The notes under the pieces are model-generated. The model saw only the letters and a list, made by a program, of their open reading frames with translations. It ran no database searches and was not told where the DNA came from. 64,000 nucleotides of DNA from the NCBI GenBank assembly GCA_930367205.1, contig OV884012.1, positions 51,791,239 to 51,855,238 on the forward strand. Direction: 5' to 3'. Below are positions 1-10,033 of the stretch, in pieces. Source of the DNA: Acanthosoma haemorrhoidale. Its lineage: Eukaryota; Arthropoda; Insecta; Hemiptera; Acanthosomatidae. Made by a program: the position numbers and the translations under genes. Each line of letters begins with the position of its first letter. Positions within the stretch are counted from its first letter, which is position 1.

Positions 1-181
1 ATAAGAACGATGAACTTTTAACGACAATAAAAATTTTATTATAATAATGCACTCCGCCAAATGCATGTAAATGCAGAAAGAGGAGAAATATGTAATCCAA
101 TTATTTTGTTATTTTTCTTTTTGTACATTGTATTTTTGTTTGAGGTTTTGAAATTAAAAAAAAAGAAAAAACAAAAAAAGT
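1..181 (+). mobile_element. Family-A LINE 3' tail, 5'-truncated or cut by window edge
   Basis: This resembles the 3' untranslated end of the copy at 58.8-59.18 kb: both have a TTTAAC segment, a 'gcactc/gcactg' stretch, 'gaatgcat/aaatgcat', then 'gagaaagaggagaaatatgtaa' broken by small changes. It ends in the family terminator 'gaggttttgaaa' followed by an A-rich run. No coding sequence remains. Confidence 0.6.
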
Positions 182-807
182 GGTACCCATCACTCTTTTG
201 CAGCTTGCACCCCCAATCTATCACTGCGTCTCAAGCTACTGATTTACAATAGCATACTCAGGCCTACCCTGCTGTACGGTGCACCGCTATTTCGTTATCT
301 GACCTATACGACAGCTAAGAAACTCCATCAATTCCAAAACGGTATACTGGTAAAACTGGTCAGAGGTACTTCATTCGAGCAGCGGAGCAACAGTGAGCTT
401 CACGAGATGTTTTAGCTGCCTACGGTGGATGAGTTCATCCAACGTAAACATCAAATATTTCGACTCATTACAATACTTGACAAACCCGGTGTTTAACACG
501 ATAACCCCCGCTCCGTTCCCCCATCGATGGCAGGACGCTGTCGCGGCAGGAACGCTCTAGTCTTAGGTTCTAGGTTTAGGTTTTAGTTGTTTAGTGTTTT
601 CACGGTTATAAGCAGAAGGTGAGCCTCATCACCTAGTGCTGTAGATGTGTTTTTTGACTTTTTTACTACAAATTGAAATGTAAAATATTTATTCACTCCT
701 TCGAATGCATCTGCGTATGCAGTACGAGGTGCAAATTGTAATCCAATAATTTTTTTTTCATTGTAAATAATAGAGAGGTTTTGAAAATAAAAAAAAAAAA
801 AAAAAAA
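182..807 (+). mobile_element. Family-A Jockey-like LINE, 5'-truncated copy with RT C-terminus, 3' UTR and poly(A)
   Basis: From about 205 to 560 the sequence encodes the extreme C-terminus of a Jockey-clade reverse transcriptase: an 'LRLKLLIYNSILRPTLLYG'-like block with frame breaks, then a 'TSFEQRSNSELHE' block. The frame has an internal TAG near 413 and the ancestral stop at about 558. The 3' UTR has the hairpin AGGTGA..TCACCT near 618-635. The copy ends with 'gaggttttgaaaat' and about 19 A residues. It is dead: the catalytic RT core is absent. The same C-terminus recurs at 1,040-1,477, 26.8-27.4 kb and 58.8 kb. Confidence 0.75.
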
Positions 808-817
808 GCATTTGACA
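808..817. repeat. Left target-site duplication GCATTTGACA
   Basis: The decamer GCATTTGACA occurs here and again at 1,030-1,039, exactly bracketing the LINE tail at 818-1,029. Both copies are preceded by A residues, so the true duplication may be a few bases longer. Confidence 0.8.
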
Positions 818-1029
818 TTGTGAGCTGAAGGTGAGTTAGTTCATCACCTAGTGTTGTGTATGTGTTTGACTTTTAACATCAATCTGCATTGTATTATATT
901 TATGCCCTCCTTCGAATGTATCTGCGTATGCAGCACGAAGAGAATTTAATGTAAATACGAATTTATTTATTTATTTTTTGTTCATTGTATTACTTATTAA
1001 TAAAGATGTTATAAAATTAAAAAAAAAAA
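818..1029 (+). mobile_element. Family-A LINE 3'-end insertion of 212 bp with target-site duplication
   Basis: This is a 5'-truncated copy made only of 3' UTR. It starts in 'gtgagctgaaggtgag', carries the variant hairpin AGGTGA-9 nt-TCACCT, has AATAAA near the end and finishes in an A run. The flanking GCATTTGACA repeats show target-primed insertion into sequence that already lay just downstream of the previous copy's poly(A). Confidence 0.8.
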
Positions 1030-1039
1030 GCATTTGACA
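1030..1039. repeat. Right target-site duplication GCATTTGACA
   Basis: Partner of the decamer at 808-817. Confidence 0.8.
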
Positions 1040-1722
1040 GACTCTTAAAACCCGGCTCCGTTTTAGTTACCATTTTGTGAGGAAGTTGAAGCAAACCCCC
1101 ACGAAGTCTTAGCATTTATTGACTTCCCCCAATCTATCACTGCGTCTAAAGCAATTGATTTAAAGAGTGTACTCAGACCCACTCTGCAGTATGGTGCACA
1201 GCTTTTTCGTCATCTGACGTATATGACAGCTCGGTGACTCCAACAATTCCAAAACGGTATACTGATGAAAGTGGCCAGACATACTTCATTCGAGAAACGG
1301 AGCAACAGTGAGCTTCACGAGACCTTTGATCTGCCTACGGTGGATGAATTCATTCAACGTAGATATATCAAATTTGTTGACTCACCACAGTACTTGACAA
1401 ACCCGGTGTTTAACACAATAACCCCCGCTCCGTTCCCCTATCGATGGCAGGACGCTGTCGAGGCAGGAACGGTTTAGTCTTTAGGTTTTAGTTTTTAAGT
1501 TTAGTTTGTAAGTTTCCCACATTGCAAACCTAAGGTGAGCCCATCACCTAGTCCTGTATATTGTATATTGACTTTTTAACTTCAAAAAGAAATTTGAATT
1601 GGTACATCTTATCTCCTTCAAATGCATCTGCACGAGGAGGGAATTGTAAAATCTTGTTCATCTGTTTGTAAAAATGTATAAAATAAAAGGGGTTTTGAAA
1701 TAAAAAAAACAAAAAAACCCGG
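1040..1722 (+). mobile_element. Family-A LINE copy with RT C-terminus, 3' UTR and A-rich tail
   Basis: It starts near 'cggctccgttttagttacc', which corresponds to the 'FSGHFLSKLKQTLTKS' block of the RT at 27.2 kb. Frame breaks follow, then an open stretch at 1,265-1,477 encoding 'TSFEKRSNSELHETFDLPTV' and ending in TAG at the family stop. The 3' UTR hairpin is present as AGGTGA-5 nt-TCACCT near 1,532-1,549. The tail is an interrupted A run at about 1,700-1,718. It is 5'-truncated and non-functional. Confidence 0.7.
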
Positions 1723-1725
1723 CAC

Positions 1726-2271
1726 CTACGGAACACTGCTCTCTCTCTGCACTGGCGCTTGCTGCTTTACTCGAACCATGGCTTTCCTATTCAACTACCT
1801 CTGCATCTCTCTTTCCTAACCTCGCTATGTTTCAGTCCGGCGTTGTCAGACCCCACACCTTCCTAGTGGCATTCTCTGCCTTCTTTCGCTGAAACTAGCA
1901 CCTCCTTGGGAGAGACCTCTTCCTCGCGGACGACGGTTGCTGTGGGCCTACAAACTTTACCTAGTAGCGTCTCCCCCAGCGACCCAGTCTGCCTCTCTCC
2001 GGTTCACACTCGCCTTTGGGAACCGGACGGTTTTCGCCTACCCTTAGATACCGAGTGTGAATTCGTGGTAATTCCAAGACCACATAAACTACCTATAAAA
2101 CCTACCCTGTTGCTCTTCTCCTGAACAGAGTGCACTATCGGGGCACACCTTCTAAGATCTAATGGAGTCAGATCAATACGAATTGCCCGCCGTCTAGGCC
2201 GCCAGCAAAGGTCAAAGACAACAGGTTTACCCATTTTATCTCTTTCTTGGCGCCCCCCCCCTTACCTTAAC
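1726..2271 (+). mobile_element. Family-X unit, copy X1 (possible LINE 5' UTR plus ORF start)
   Basis: This GC-richer 546-bp unit closely matches 6,286-6,935 (+) and 47,960-48,337 (-). Shared landmarks are 'ctctctgcactggcgcttgc', 'aacctcgctatgtttcagtc', 'cctacccttagataccgagt' and an ATGGAGTCAGATCA motif near 2,161. It is flanked by the direct repeat AACCCGGCAC at 1,716-1,725 and 2,272-2,281. No poly(A) is present at its right end, which is C-rich. The position of the conserved ATG after about 430 bp suggests a retroelement 5' UTR and ORF1 start, but this is an inference. Confidence 0.6.
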
Positions 2272-2281
2272 AACCCGGCAC

Positions 2282-2700
2282 ACATAATGAATTGCTGTGC
2301 ACCCTGTTGATGATCGATTAAAGATGTATTTAGAGGGGAGTGTCTGTTTCGACTATTGTTTGGATTTTGAGATTTCTCGCAGCCGTTGTTGTTCCTCCTT
2401 CCTTCTTCGGGGTCTCAACGCATCTTCACCTTCGCCCTTCCTCTTCGCTCGTATATCGCGACCGAGTTCACATTTTTATGAGGGAACGCAGCTGCCCTGC
2501 TGAAACACGGGAGAAGTGTTCCAAGCAGGCCGAGAGGTGTTCATGTTTCTGGCTCATGAGGTTATCTCTGCTGGCCGTTGGTAGCGCTGTCATCACCTCG
2601 ACAGTGTCACCAATTGCTGGGTATAACGGAGCTATCGATGAATGTCCCGGAGCCCCTTCTTTCTCTGAATTTAATTTTTAAGGAGGGCTTGGTCGGTCCT
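2282..2700 (+). other. GC-richer stretch with open frames, no recognised product
   Basis: An open frame of 113 codons runs from 2,340 to 2,681, overlapped by another of 68 codons. Composition is like family X and unlike the AT-rich DNA that follows. I see no family motif. It may be a further retroelement fragment. Confidence 0.25.
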
Positions 2701-5570
2701 CGACAATGTAATCTGAAGGCTGACAGGGGTTTGTAGTCATAGGGGTTTATGACCAAAACTTTTCAAAGAGATATTTGGGTCAGGGTTATTATGGAACCAA
2801 AGCGAAGCCAGTTAAAAAAGAGGGTTCTGCACATTCAGTCCAAATTTGTCGGTGATTAGGTATTTTGTCTGCAGGCGAGAAAAGAAGTTCGAAAAGCCAG
2901 TGTGACTATAAAGTATAAAGTATGGTCAAAAAGGTTAAACATTAGCAAAACTGAACAAACAGAAAATACCGACATGCCTTTTGTTGCCCTGATATAGCGG
3001 GTATCACTGTATATTTGTATGTCTGGACAAGGAAAATTGGAAATAGCAAAAGTAGATATATAAATGAAGGTATGAAAAAAGAGAGGATATATTAAAATAG
3101 TAGATATGGAGTAAATAAGCCTGTAGCTCTAATGAAGTACAAGAAATCCATTCCAACCAATTTATCATAGTTCTATATAATTAAATAATAACAACTAAGA
3201 CCACTCTTTAAAAAAACCTTTATCATCTAACATAGATTGATCAAAACTTCACTACCCCCAAAGAAAATTAGTGCACTTAGGATAATCAAATAGTTGCTTC
3301 CTAATAGAATTATTTCCGGTTTAAATTCTTTTTTAATTAATGTTAAACTTTTCACTGATAATGGGCTATAAATATGAAAGGAAACCCCAATAAACATTCA
3401 AAAAAATTATTTTAATAAAACTTCACTGAAATTTCTATTTTGTAACTGATCTCAAAAAAATTAGCAAAAGGTTTTAGAAGTTTTGTTTCTTTAGAGGAAA
3501 ACGGTCGAATCAAAAAACATGCAGCCCGTGGATTGGGTTTATATGAAGCTACTGTTTGGGGACCAATTACACGGGACAGGTTTGTGCAACCGCAGACCAG
3601 GATCAGGTTGGCTGCGAGTGGCAGAGCCTAGAGATGACCGGTTTACTGAACTACATACTGGTGCATACCAAAGTCTGAAGAGAGAAATCACAAAAATCAC
3701 AAGGGCCATAATAAGCTCTTATACATCGACAAGCCACGCTAGACTGATGCTATTTTTTTTCTTTTACTATCTGATTTTTCCATGGTTGTGGTAGATTTCT
3801 CGAAAGGCTCCGGATTGGATAACCCATCTTTCAGGCCTAAATGGGAGTAATAAATTTTCATTCAAATGTTTTACCAAATTGGAAAAAAGGGGGTTTTATT
3901 TGAAACAGGTCAATGATGATCAAACTTTCTCGAAGATTCCTGAAATCTTTTGAGTCAGGTCATCCCCTATTGTATTATTGGTTGAAAAGGAAAGCTATAG
4001 GTAGGTGAGAGAAAATATTTTACTGTATAGGTCACATCCGGCCATTAGCATAGCTTATTGTAGAGGAATTGTCGGGAGCGCCGCGCCGTCTGACCCTCGT
4101 CTTCATCATAGCATCCGGTGGATACAGTTTAGAAATGTAATCGTAAATATAACAGTAAGATTTTATCTCATGTTAAAATTGTCAGGAATCATTTGCCATC
4201 CTGTGTCCATTTTCTTCTGGACGACATCAATGAAAAAAAACTTACTACAACTTGTTGGTATCCAATCTGACCACTTTGTATGCTCATAACTACTAGGCAT
4301 AACCTAAATGGTCGTTGTTTTTAGTGAGTACCATGCTGTGGTCACCACAAGTAGTAAATAATAAGACAACAATGGCATCGCTTTGTCCTCACTATGGAAA
4401 TGTCAAATGAGAACAATGAAAGGTGTATTATTAAGAAAAATGATGTTATGGTTCAGGCATAATTATTCAGTGTGTAACCGGTGGATTTCTTTCTTCACAG
4501 AAAGGACCACCAACTAATTAAATTATTGTCTATTGCTATTGATTAAAATAGTAGCTTTTGATTGGATAGTTAGTTGAAACCTCAATTGAAGAAGATATTG
4601 TTATTGAAGAGCTGCTTTCTTTGTTTATTGTGATTTTAACTAAATTTGAAAGTAGTAATTGCTACATCATTATGTAAATTAGTCGATTCTCCGGTAGGTT
4701 CTAAAATAGCAGATATTCGGATTCTACCAGAGGTTAATAGTAATACTGGTTTCCTGAAGATTTAAGTAGAAATCAGTCAAGCCTATTTTTTCCGGGGTCA
4801 ATGCTCTCGTGATGATACATTAAGGCATAGAAAGAGCATATATAAAACATTATCACCCCTGTAATAACAGAACAGAGAACCTCGAAACATTTTTAGTAGT
4901 TGCAAATTAAAAGTATTCGTATTTGTTAGGTATATTGGTTATATGGTATAGGTGAAATATGAGGAAAAAACTAAACACTGATGAGATTGCTAAATAAACA
5001 ATACAATTACTTTATTGTTTGTTTTGTAGTATCCGATTCGTACATCTTTGAATGTTAACTCACTACCCCTGTATAACCCTGTTTATTACCCTGCTGTGCT
5101 GTTTTCGAGTATCATGCTGTGGTACAGTTCGTTGTAATTGCCTAATGATGGATAGTAATGTGTTGTACAAGGCAATGTTATTCGTCCTAAAGGACCTGTA
5201 ACAGTGCTAATCACTAGCCTATCTGGACGGCAATGAAAATATTGTGTAAAAGTAAAATTTGGTAGGGATATCTATCTGAAACTATTTTGCATTGGTGACT
5301 CCTATCCTAATTTCCCTTCAATAAAATTACCTTCTAGTGTCATGGGTGTTAGAATATTGTAGCAACCCGTAGGTACTCAAACCCATTGGTAAGTGGTTCG
5401 CCTATATGGTTCACACGTAATGATAAACCACACTACCGGTGCCTGTATAACTGAAATGACCAAGAGTGGTCATTTGATTTAAAATCTGGTCTAGACTACA
5501 GAATACATAAAGAGAGTAGAAGCGGCACCGAAGCTGGGTAGGCTTAGCGATGTGACGGTACTGGTGCAGT
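2701..5570. other. AT-rich intergenic DNA, no supported gene
   Basis: No coding exon, RNA gene or clear repeat boundary is visible. At about 3,515-3,600 a short frame reads 'AARGLGLYEATVW', faintly like a transposase helix-turn-helix, but it has no supported continuation. Confidence 0.4.
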
Positions 5571-5609
5571 GACGTGTCACCTAATCTCGATTCGCAGCTA
5601 GCCGTTTAC

Positions 5610-5736
5610 CTCTGCGACTCAGTCACAGACGCTTTTGCTTGCTCTACTAAGCTTCCCTGGCCTGGCTGTGGCAGTCACAACCCAATAGCAGCAGCAGTTA
5701 AGAGCTCGACCTTTTCCACTCTGCGACTCAGTCACA
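5610..5736. repeat. Short direct repeat, 18-mer at 109-bp spacing
   Basis: CTCTGCGACTCAGTCACA is present at 5,610-5,627 and 5,719-5,736 in a locally GC-richer stretch just upstream of the ORF1 remnant. It may mark a decayed tandem unit. Confidence 0.5.
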
Positions 5737-5827
5737 ACACAGATGGTGGATGGAGGGAAGAGGACAAGCCAAGTAAGAGCAGTTGATACGATGTCATGGG
5801 TGTGGGAGAACCAGACATCTCGTAGCG

Positions 5828-6121
5828 CACTGCCCGTGCACGAAATGTTTCGAATGCGGAATAGAGGAGCACATCGCTAGATAGTGTCCATATATCTTCC
5901 TAAGACCTGAAAGATACAGACCGGAACCAATGAAATTTAACACCCAGAGAGTGAGGGGGAGAACTAGGGCCCCCGCCGAACCGACAAAGACATCGGGAGC
6001 GTCGGAAATGGAGGAAGAACTCGGGAGCAGCAGGAACTACGGAGGAGATGGTAGCAGGGCCCAAGTAGAAAGCAGTCAGCGAGGTGCTGAAGTGGGAAGG
6101 AAAATGCAAACGGTGGCCTAA
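5828..6121 (+). pseudogene. Retrotransposon ORF1 (gag-like) C-terminal remnant with CCHC zinc knuckle
   Basis: One frame reads HCPCTKCFECGIEEHIAR, then TAG (5,882-5,884), then C. That gives CX2CX4HX4C with the stop inside the last spacer, typical of the nucleocapsid-like knuckles of Jockey-type ORF1 and gag proteins. The same frame then stays open to TAA at 6,121 through a charged Arg/Glu/Ser-rich tail. The in-frame stop and lack of an upstream open frame make it a pseudogene. A family-A type tail follows within 90 bp with no ORF2 between, so the element is internally deleted or composite. Confidence 0.55.
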
Positions 6122-6199
6122 GGAGCGGGCCGGCAGACGGGGGACCGCACGTTAATCAATTACAGTGTGGGAGGAGACTACGGTGGTATACCCATAACC

Positions 6200-6269
6200 C
6201 GAGTGTACATTGCAATTTTTTGTACATTGTATTGTTTTGTTGAGGTTTTGAAAAAAAAAAAAAAAAAAA
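6200..6269 (+). mobile_element. Family-A-type LINE terminus with poly(A)
   Basis: The stretch has 'ttttttgtacattgtattgt', then 'gaggttttgaaa' and about 20 A residues, as in the tail at 100-181. Only the last ~60 bp of the element is recognisable. Confidence 0.6.
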
Positions 6270-6285
6270 TTAGCATAACGAACCG

Positions 6286-6935
6286 GACCGTCACTTGGAA
6301 CACTATTCTCTCCTCTCTCTCTGCACTGGCGCTTGCTGCTCTACTCAAAACCATGGTCTTCTCATTCACCTACCTCTGTATCTCCCTCTCCTAACCTCGC
6401 TATGTTTTAGTCCGGCGTTGTCAGACCCCACACCTTCCTAGTGGGAATCTCTGCCTTCGTCTCGCTAAATCTAGCACCTCCTTGAGAGAGACCTCTCCCT
6501 CGTGGACGACGGTTGCCGTGGCCCTACGAGCTTACCAGTAGCGTCTCCCACGGCAATCTAGTCTGCTTCTCCCCGGTCCACACTAACCTTTGGGATCCGG
6601 ACGGTTCTCGCCTACCCTTAGACACCGAGTGTGAATTTGTGGTCATTCCAAGACTGCATAAACTACCTATAAACCTGCCCTGTACCTCTTCTCCTGAACA
6701 TAGTGCTTTGTCGGGGCACACACCTTCTAAAGATCTTATGGAGTCAGATCAAAACGAATTAGGCTGCCCGCCGACTAGGCCGGCAGCCAGGGCGAAAGAC
6801 CACAGGTCCACCCGCCTTATCTCTTTCTTGGTGCCCGCCGGACGGCGGGTAAGAGGTTGTAGTGACCCTAGCCCGTGGCGGGCGTCTCCTCCCCACTTTG
6901 GGGATACTCAGTTATATGAGCCCGACACATGATCT
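6286..6935 (+). mobile_element. Family-X unit, copy X2 (longest copy)
   Basis: It is collinear with X1 over more than 450 bp. An ATG at about 6,738 opens a frame beginning MESDQNELGCPPTRPAAR that continues to a TGA at 6,932. It contains the inverted sequence GCCCGCCGGACGGCGGG near 6,834-6,850. Like X1 it follows directly on a family-A poly(A) tail. I infer a retroelement 5' region, with the MESDQ frame as an ORF1 start. No database family is recognised. Confidence 0.55.
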
Positions 6936-9900
6936 TTTCAAAGGAATGCTAGGTAGACTGAGTATTCCCCTAAAACTTGTACTTGCTTACACAGAAGTAC
7001 AAAATTTGACGGAAAATGTTATTGAATGTTCTATATTCTATTATAAGATTTCTACTTGACCGTCACATCCCAAGGTAGGCAAGGAGATCTGACACCATAT
7101 AGCTTGGCTCATCCCCATTCCAACTACCCCCTTGGTCAGAGCGTTCCCTTCACGTCTTTTATTTATTATTTAGTTTCGGTTTACATGCTTCCGCATAACA
7201 CAGGAAAATCAAGCTATTCAGTTTTAACAATGAAAGCTCATTCAAAATTTGAAAAGGTTTCAATCTAACATTAAAAACAAACTTTTTAGATCAATTAGTT
7301 TGAATTTCTTAAAAATAACGTTTGCTGTTGACTCGCTTTTGAGTTTACTCCCACTTCACACAAAATAAACTAATAAACAAATTATGGGTAGAAAATAATT
7401 TTAACTTTATTTTTTTAATTTGTTTTTAATTTTAATTAATTTATTTCTTTAACTTTATTAATAATTTGTTTATTGAATTTTAATAAATTTTTATTATATC
7501 CTAAAAAAATTATAAAGTACCAGTTATTACCAAACGGGTTACTAACAAACATTGTTCTGAAGAAATCCAAACTAATGGATTTGAGAATTATGCATGTTAA
7601 AAAATGTTTATTGTCAGGTTGAAACTACAAAAATTAACCCTGAAATACCCTAAAAACTAATAAACAATTATTGGCCACTGAAAAGAATGTCTTTGTTACT
7701 AATATTTCTGATTTTCTTCAAGTTAACATCGTCTTATAGTATATTGTTTTGTTTTTTAAAGAATCCGTAAAGAAAGCTCTCTTTACATTGCCTTCTCTTT
7801 TGCTTGATGAGTTTTCTCATATTTCGGCCACGTTGTTTGCTGGCAAAACTAATCTACCGCGATTTTTCACAGATCATCTCTGATGTTTCTTGAGGCTAGT
7901 TCTAAACAACCTTCGTATTTCAGAGTGAAATTCAGCTTCCGAACAATGAAGCCTGAAATTAGATAAACAAATTATTGGAGTTTATTATTGACCATTTCAA
8001 AGAATCGGTAAGGTAATTTTTCTTCGGAGTACTTCATGCAAATTAAACTTTAAGCAATCTGAGTGGAATATTGACTCTTTTGAAATTTATATGATTTCTG
8101 TTTCATTAACTGATTTGTATTCTACTATTTCGCGGGTCACATTCATTAAATTGACGTTTTTGATATAGGGAGAAATCTCATCTTGACCAGTATTGGTATT
8201 CCTTGTTAGAGTCTCGTTTATAGTTGCCATTGGACAGGACTTCTCTGTTCGTAAGCGTACACTTAAAATGTTTATCTTGTCCAAAGGTTTGGCGTTCCCA
8301 CTATTTGAAGATGTTGCATGGAGCTGCCTTACAGACGCATGAATGGCGTTACGGATGAGAATAGCTGCAACCAAAAACTGAACAACACGGCATTAACTAG
8401 TTGTAGCCCTGATTTAAAAAATCACTTTAATTTTATGATCAAGAATTAAAACGTAAATCGAGAGGAATCTTCCTTGTAAATAAAACAGCGCGTGAATGAC
8501 ATAAGGTAGGATAGGGTTGCATGAGTGGGGGAGGCTTGTCCAACCTGCCTTCCATGGCTTCTTGCCAGTTCAACTCTCTTCATGTATTCTTTGGGTCTAG
8601 ACGAGCTGGCGGCAGAGACAGAAAGACAATTTGCCGCTTGCCCGTCAATGGAGACGAAGTGCCTTCAATTGGTTAGCAGAATTGGTCATGGCAGCAATGG
8701 GCTTGTTTGTTTCGCCTCTAACTGCTTCCCGTTTCATAAGATTATCCCAAAGGAGGTCATTACATTAATCTACTTCTGGGAACGTCAATGATGCAATTTC
8801 ATACAGCAGTACTTATGATGTCTTTCTTCTTTTACTCCACTATTTACTAGCAACCTTAGTATTTATTTTACTTAATGGTTTGTTCAAGTTGTTTGATAAG
8901 ATTTTAATGAGTATTAAAATAGAACCACCATACAAACAGATTGGCCATGTCCTCATTGGATGCCTGACAGTTCCCAGAAGTGTTCACAGTTTTGAGGATC
9001 TAACAATTAATTATGACCGTATTATGATTGGCCACTGAGAGAAAATCTTTACTTATTGCCAACGAACACTATAGGGATCAGTGGTTATGAAATAGGTGAA
9101 CTGTTGGACAGGTTGAGAAAAATGATTTGTGTAACAGACTCTCCTCACACCAACATAATATGCACATGCTTCATAGTATTTTCTATAGTAGCTTAGTATT
9201 ACTTTGGTGTGAGAGCATACATTTAATCCTATGTGTAGTGGCATAGGTTTCCTATAGTATATTGCAAATTGCAGTGATATCCCTTTAAGGAATACAAGTT
9301 TGAATTTGTGACCCCACTGTATTTATTGTATATTAAACAAAATTTCTACTAATTTTGTTTCAACTTGAACTAGTTTTGAACCTTATAAGATGTCCACATT
9401 TCTTTTTATGTAGTAGACTATATATGAAGGTAATAAATGATCTTGGATATACTCATATATATGTACAGTGTGTAATGCTATCTCCATAATCTATATAGAA
9501 GTTCAAAAGTGATGTCTGTGATATTTCTACTTTAAAACTTAACATTGACCCGATATCCAAAATAACTTAACCTCCTTCTACTTGGCACTCGGCTTTAGTT
9601 GTTTCTTCCTTATTTCTAAAACTGCTATTTTAAGTAAGTAGATTTGCTGAAGAAAAGTTATAATGGGGCTGAAGAAATGTTATACCAACCAATGTGACAC
9701 TAGCACCAGGTGAAAATTTGTATCTAACCGTTCAACAACACTTCCCAGCCTTAAGATATATTTTTTATTCGAATTAGTAAACATTTAGTAGTTAAGTAAG
9801 ATAAACATAAACTTTAAAACATTTGTCTGTGAAAGACCTTTCCCCTAAGAAGTTTCAAATTTTATGAAAGTGCAAATATGAACCATACACTTGGACAATG

Positions 9901-9974
9901 TAATGCAAAAAGTTATTAAATCAACATTGTTTTAAATGGAGTAATTGGCATGAATGATTTTCTGAGTTCTCAAT

Positions 9975-10033
<59 letters not shown>

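Noticed and set aside
3519..3794. Frame with 'AARGLGLYEATVW', resembling a transposase helix-turn-helix
   Set aside because: Only a dozen residues are suggestive. No GRP linker, DDE residues or terminal repeats nearby.
8525..8791. Open frame of 88 codons with hydrophobic start
   Set aside because: No recognisable motif, no splice or repeat context. Likely chance in a slightly GC-richer stretch.
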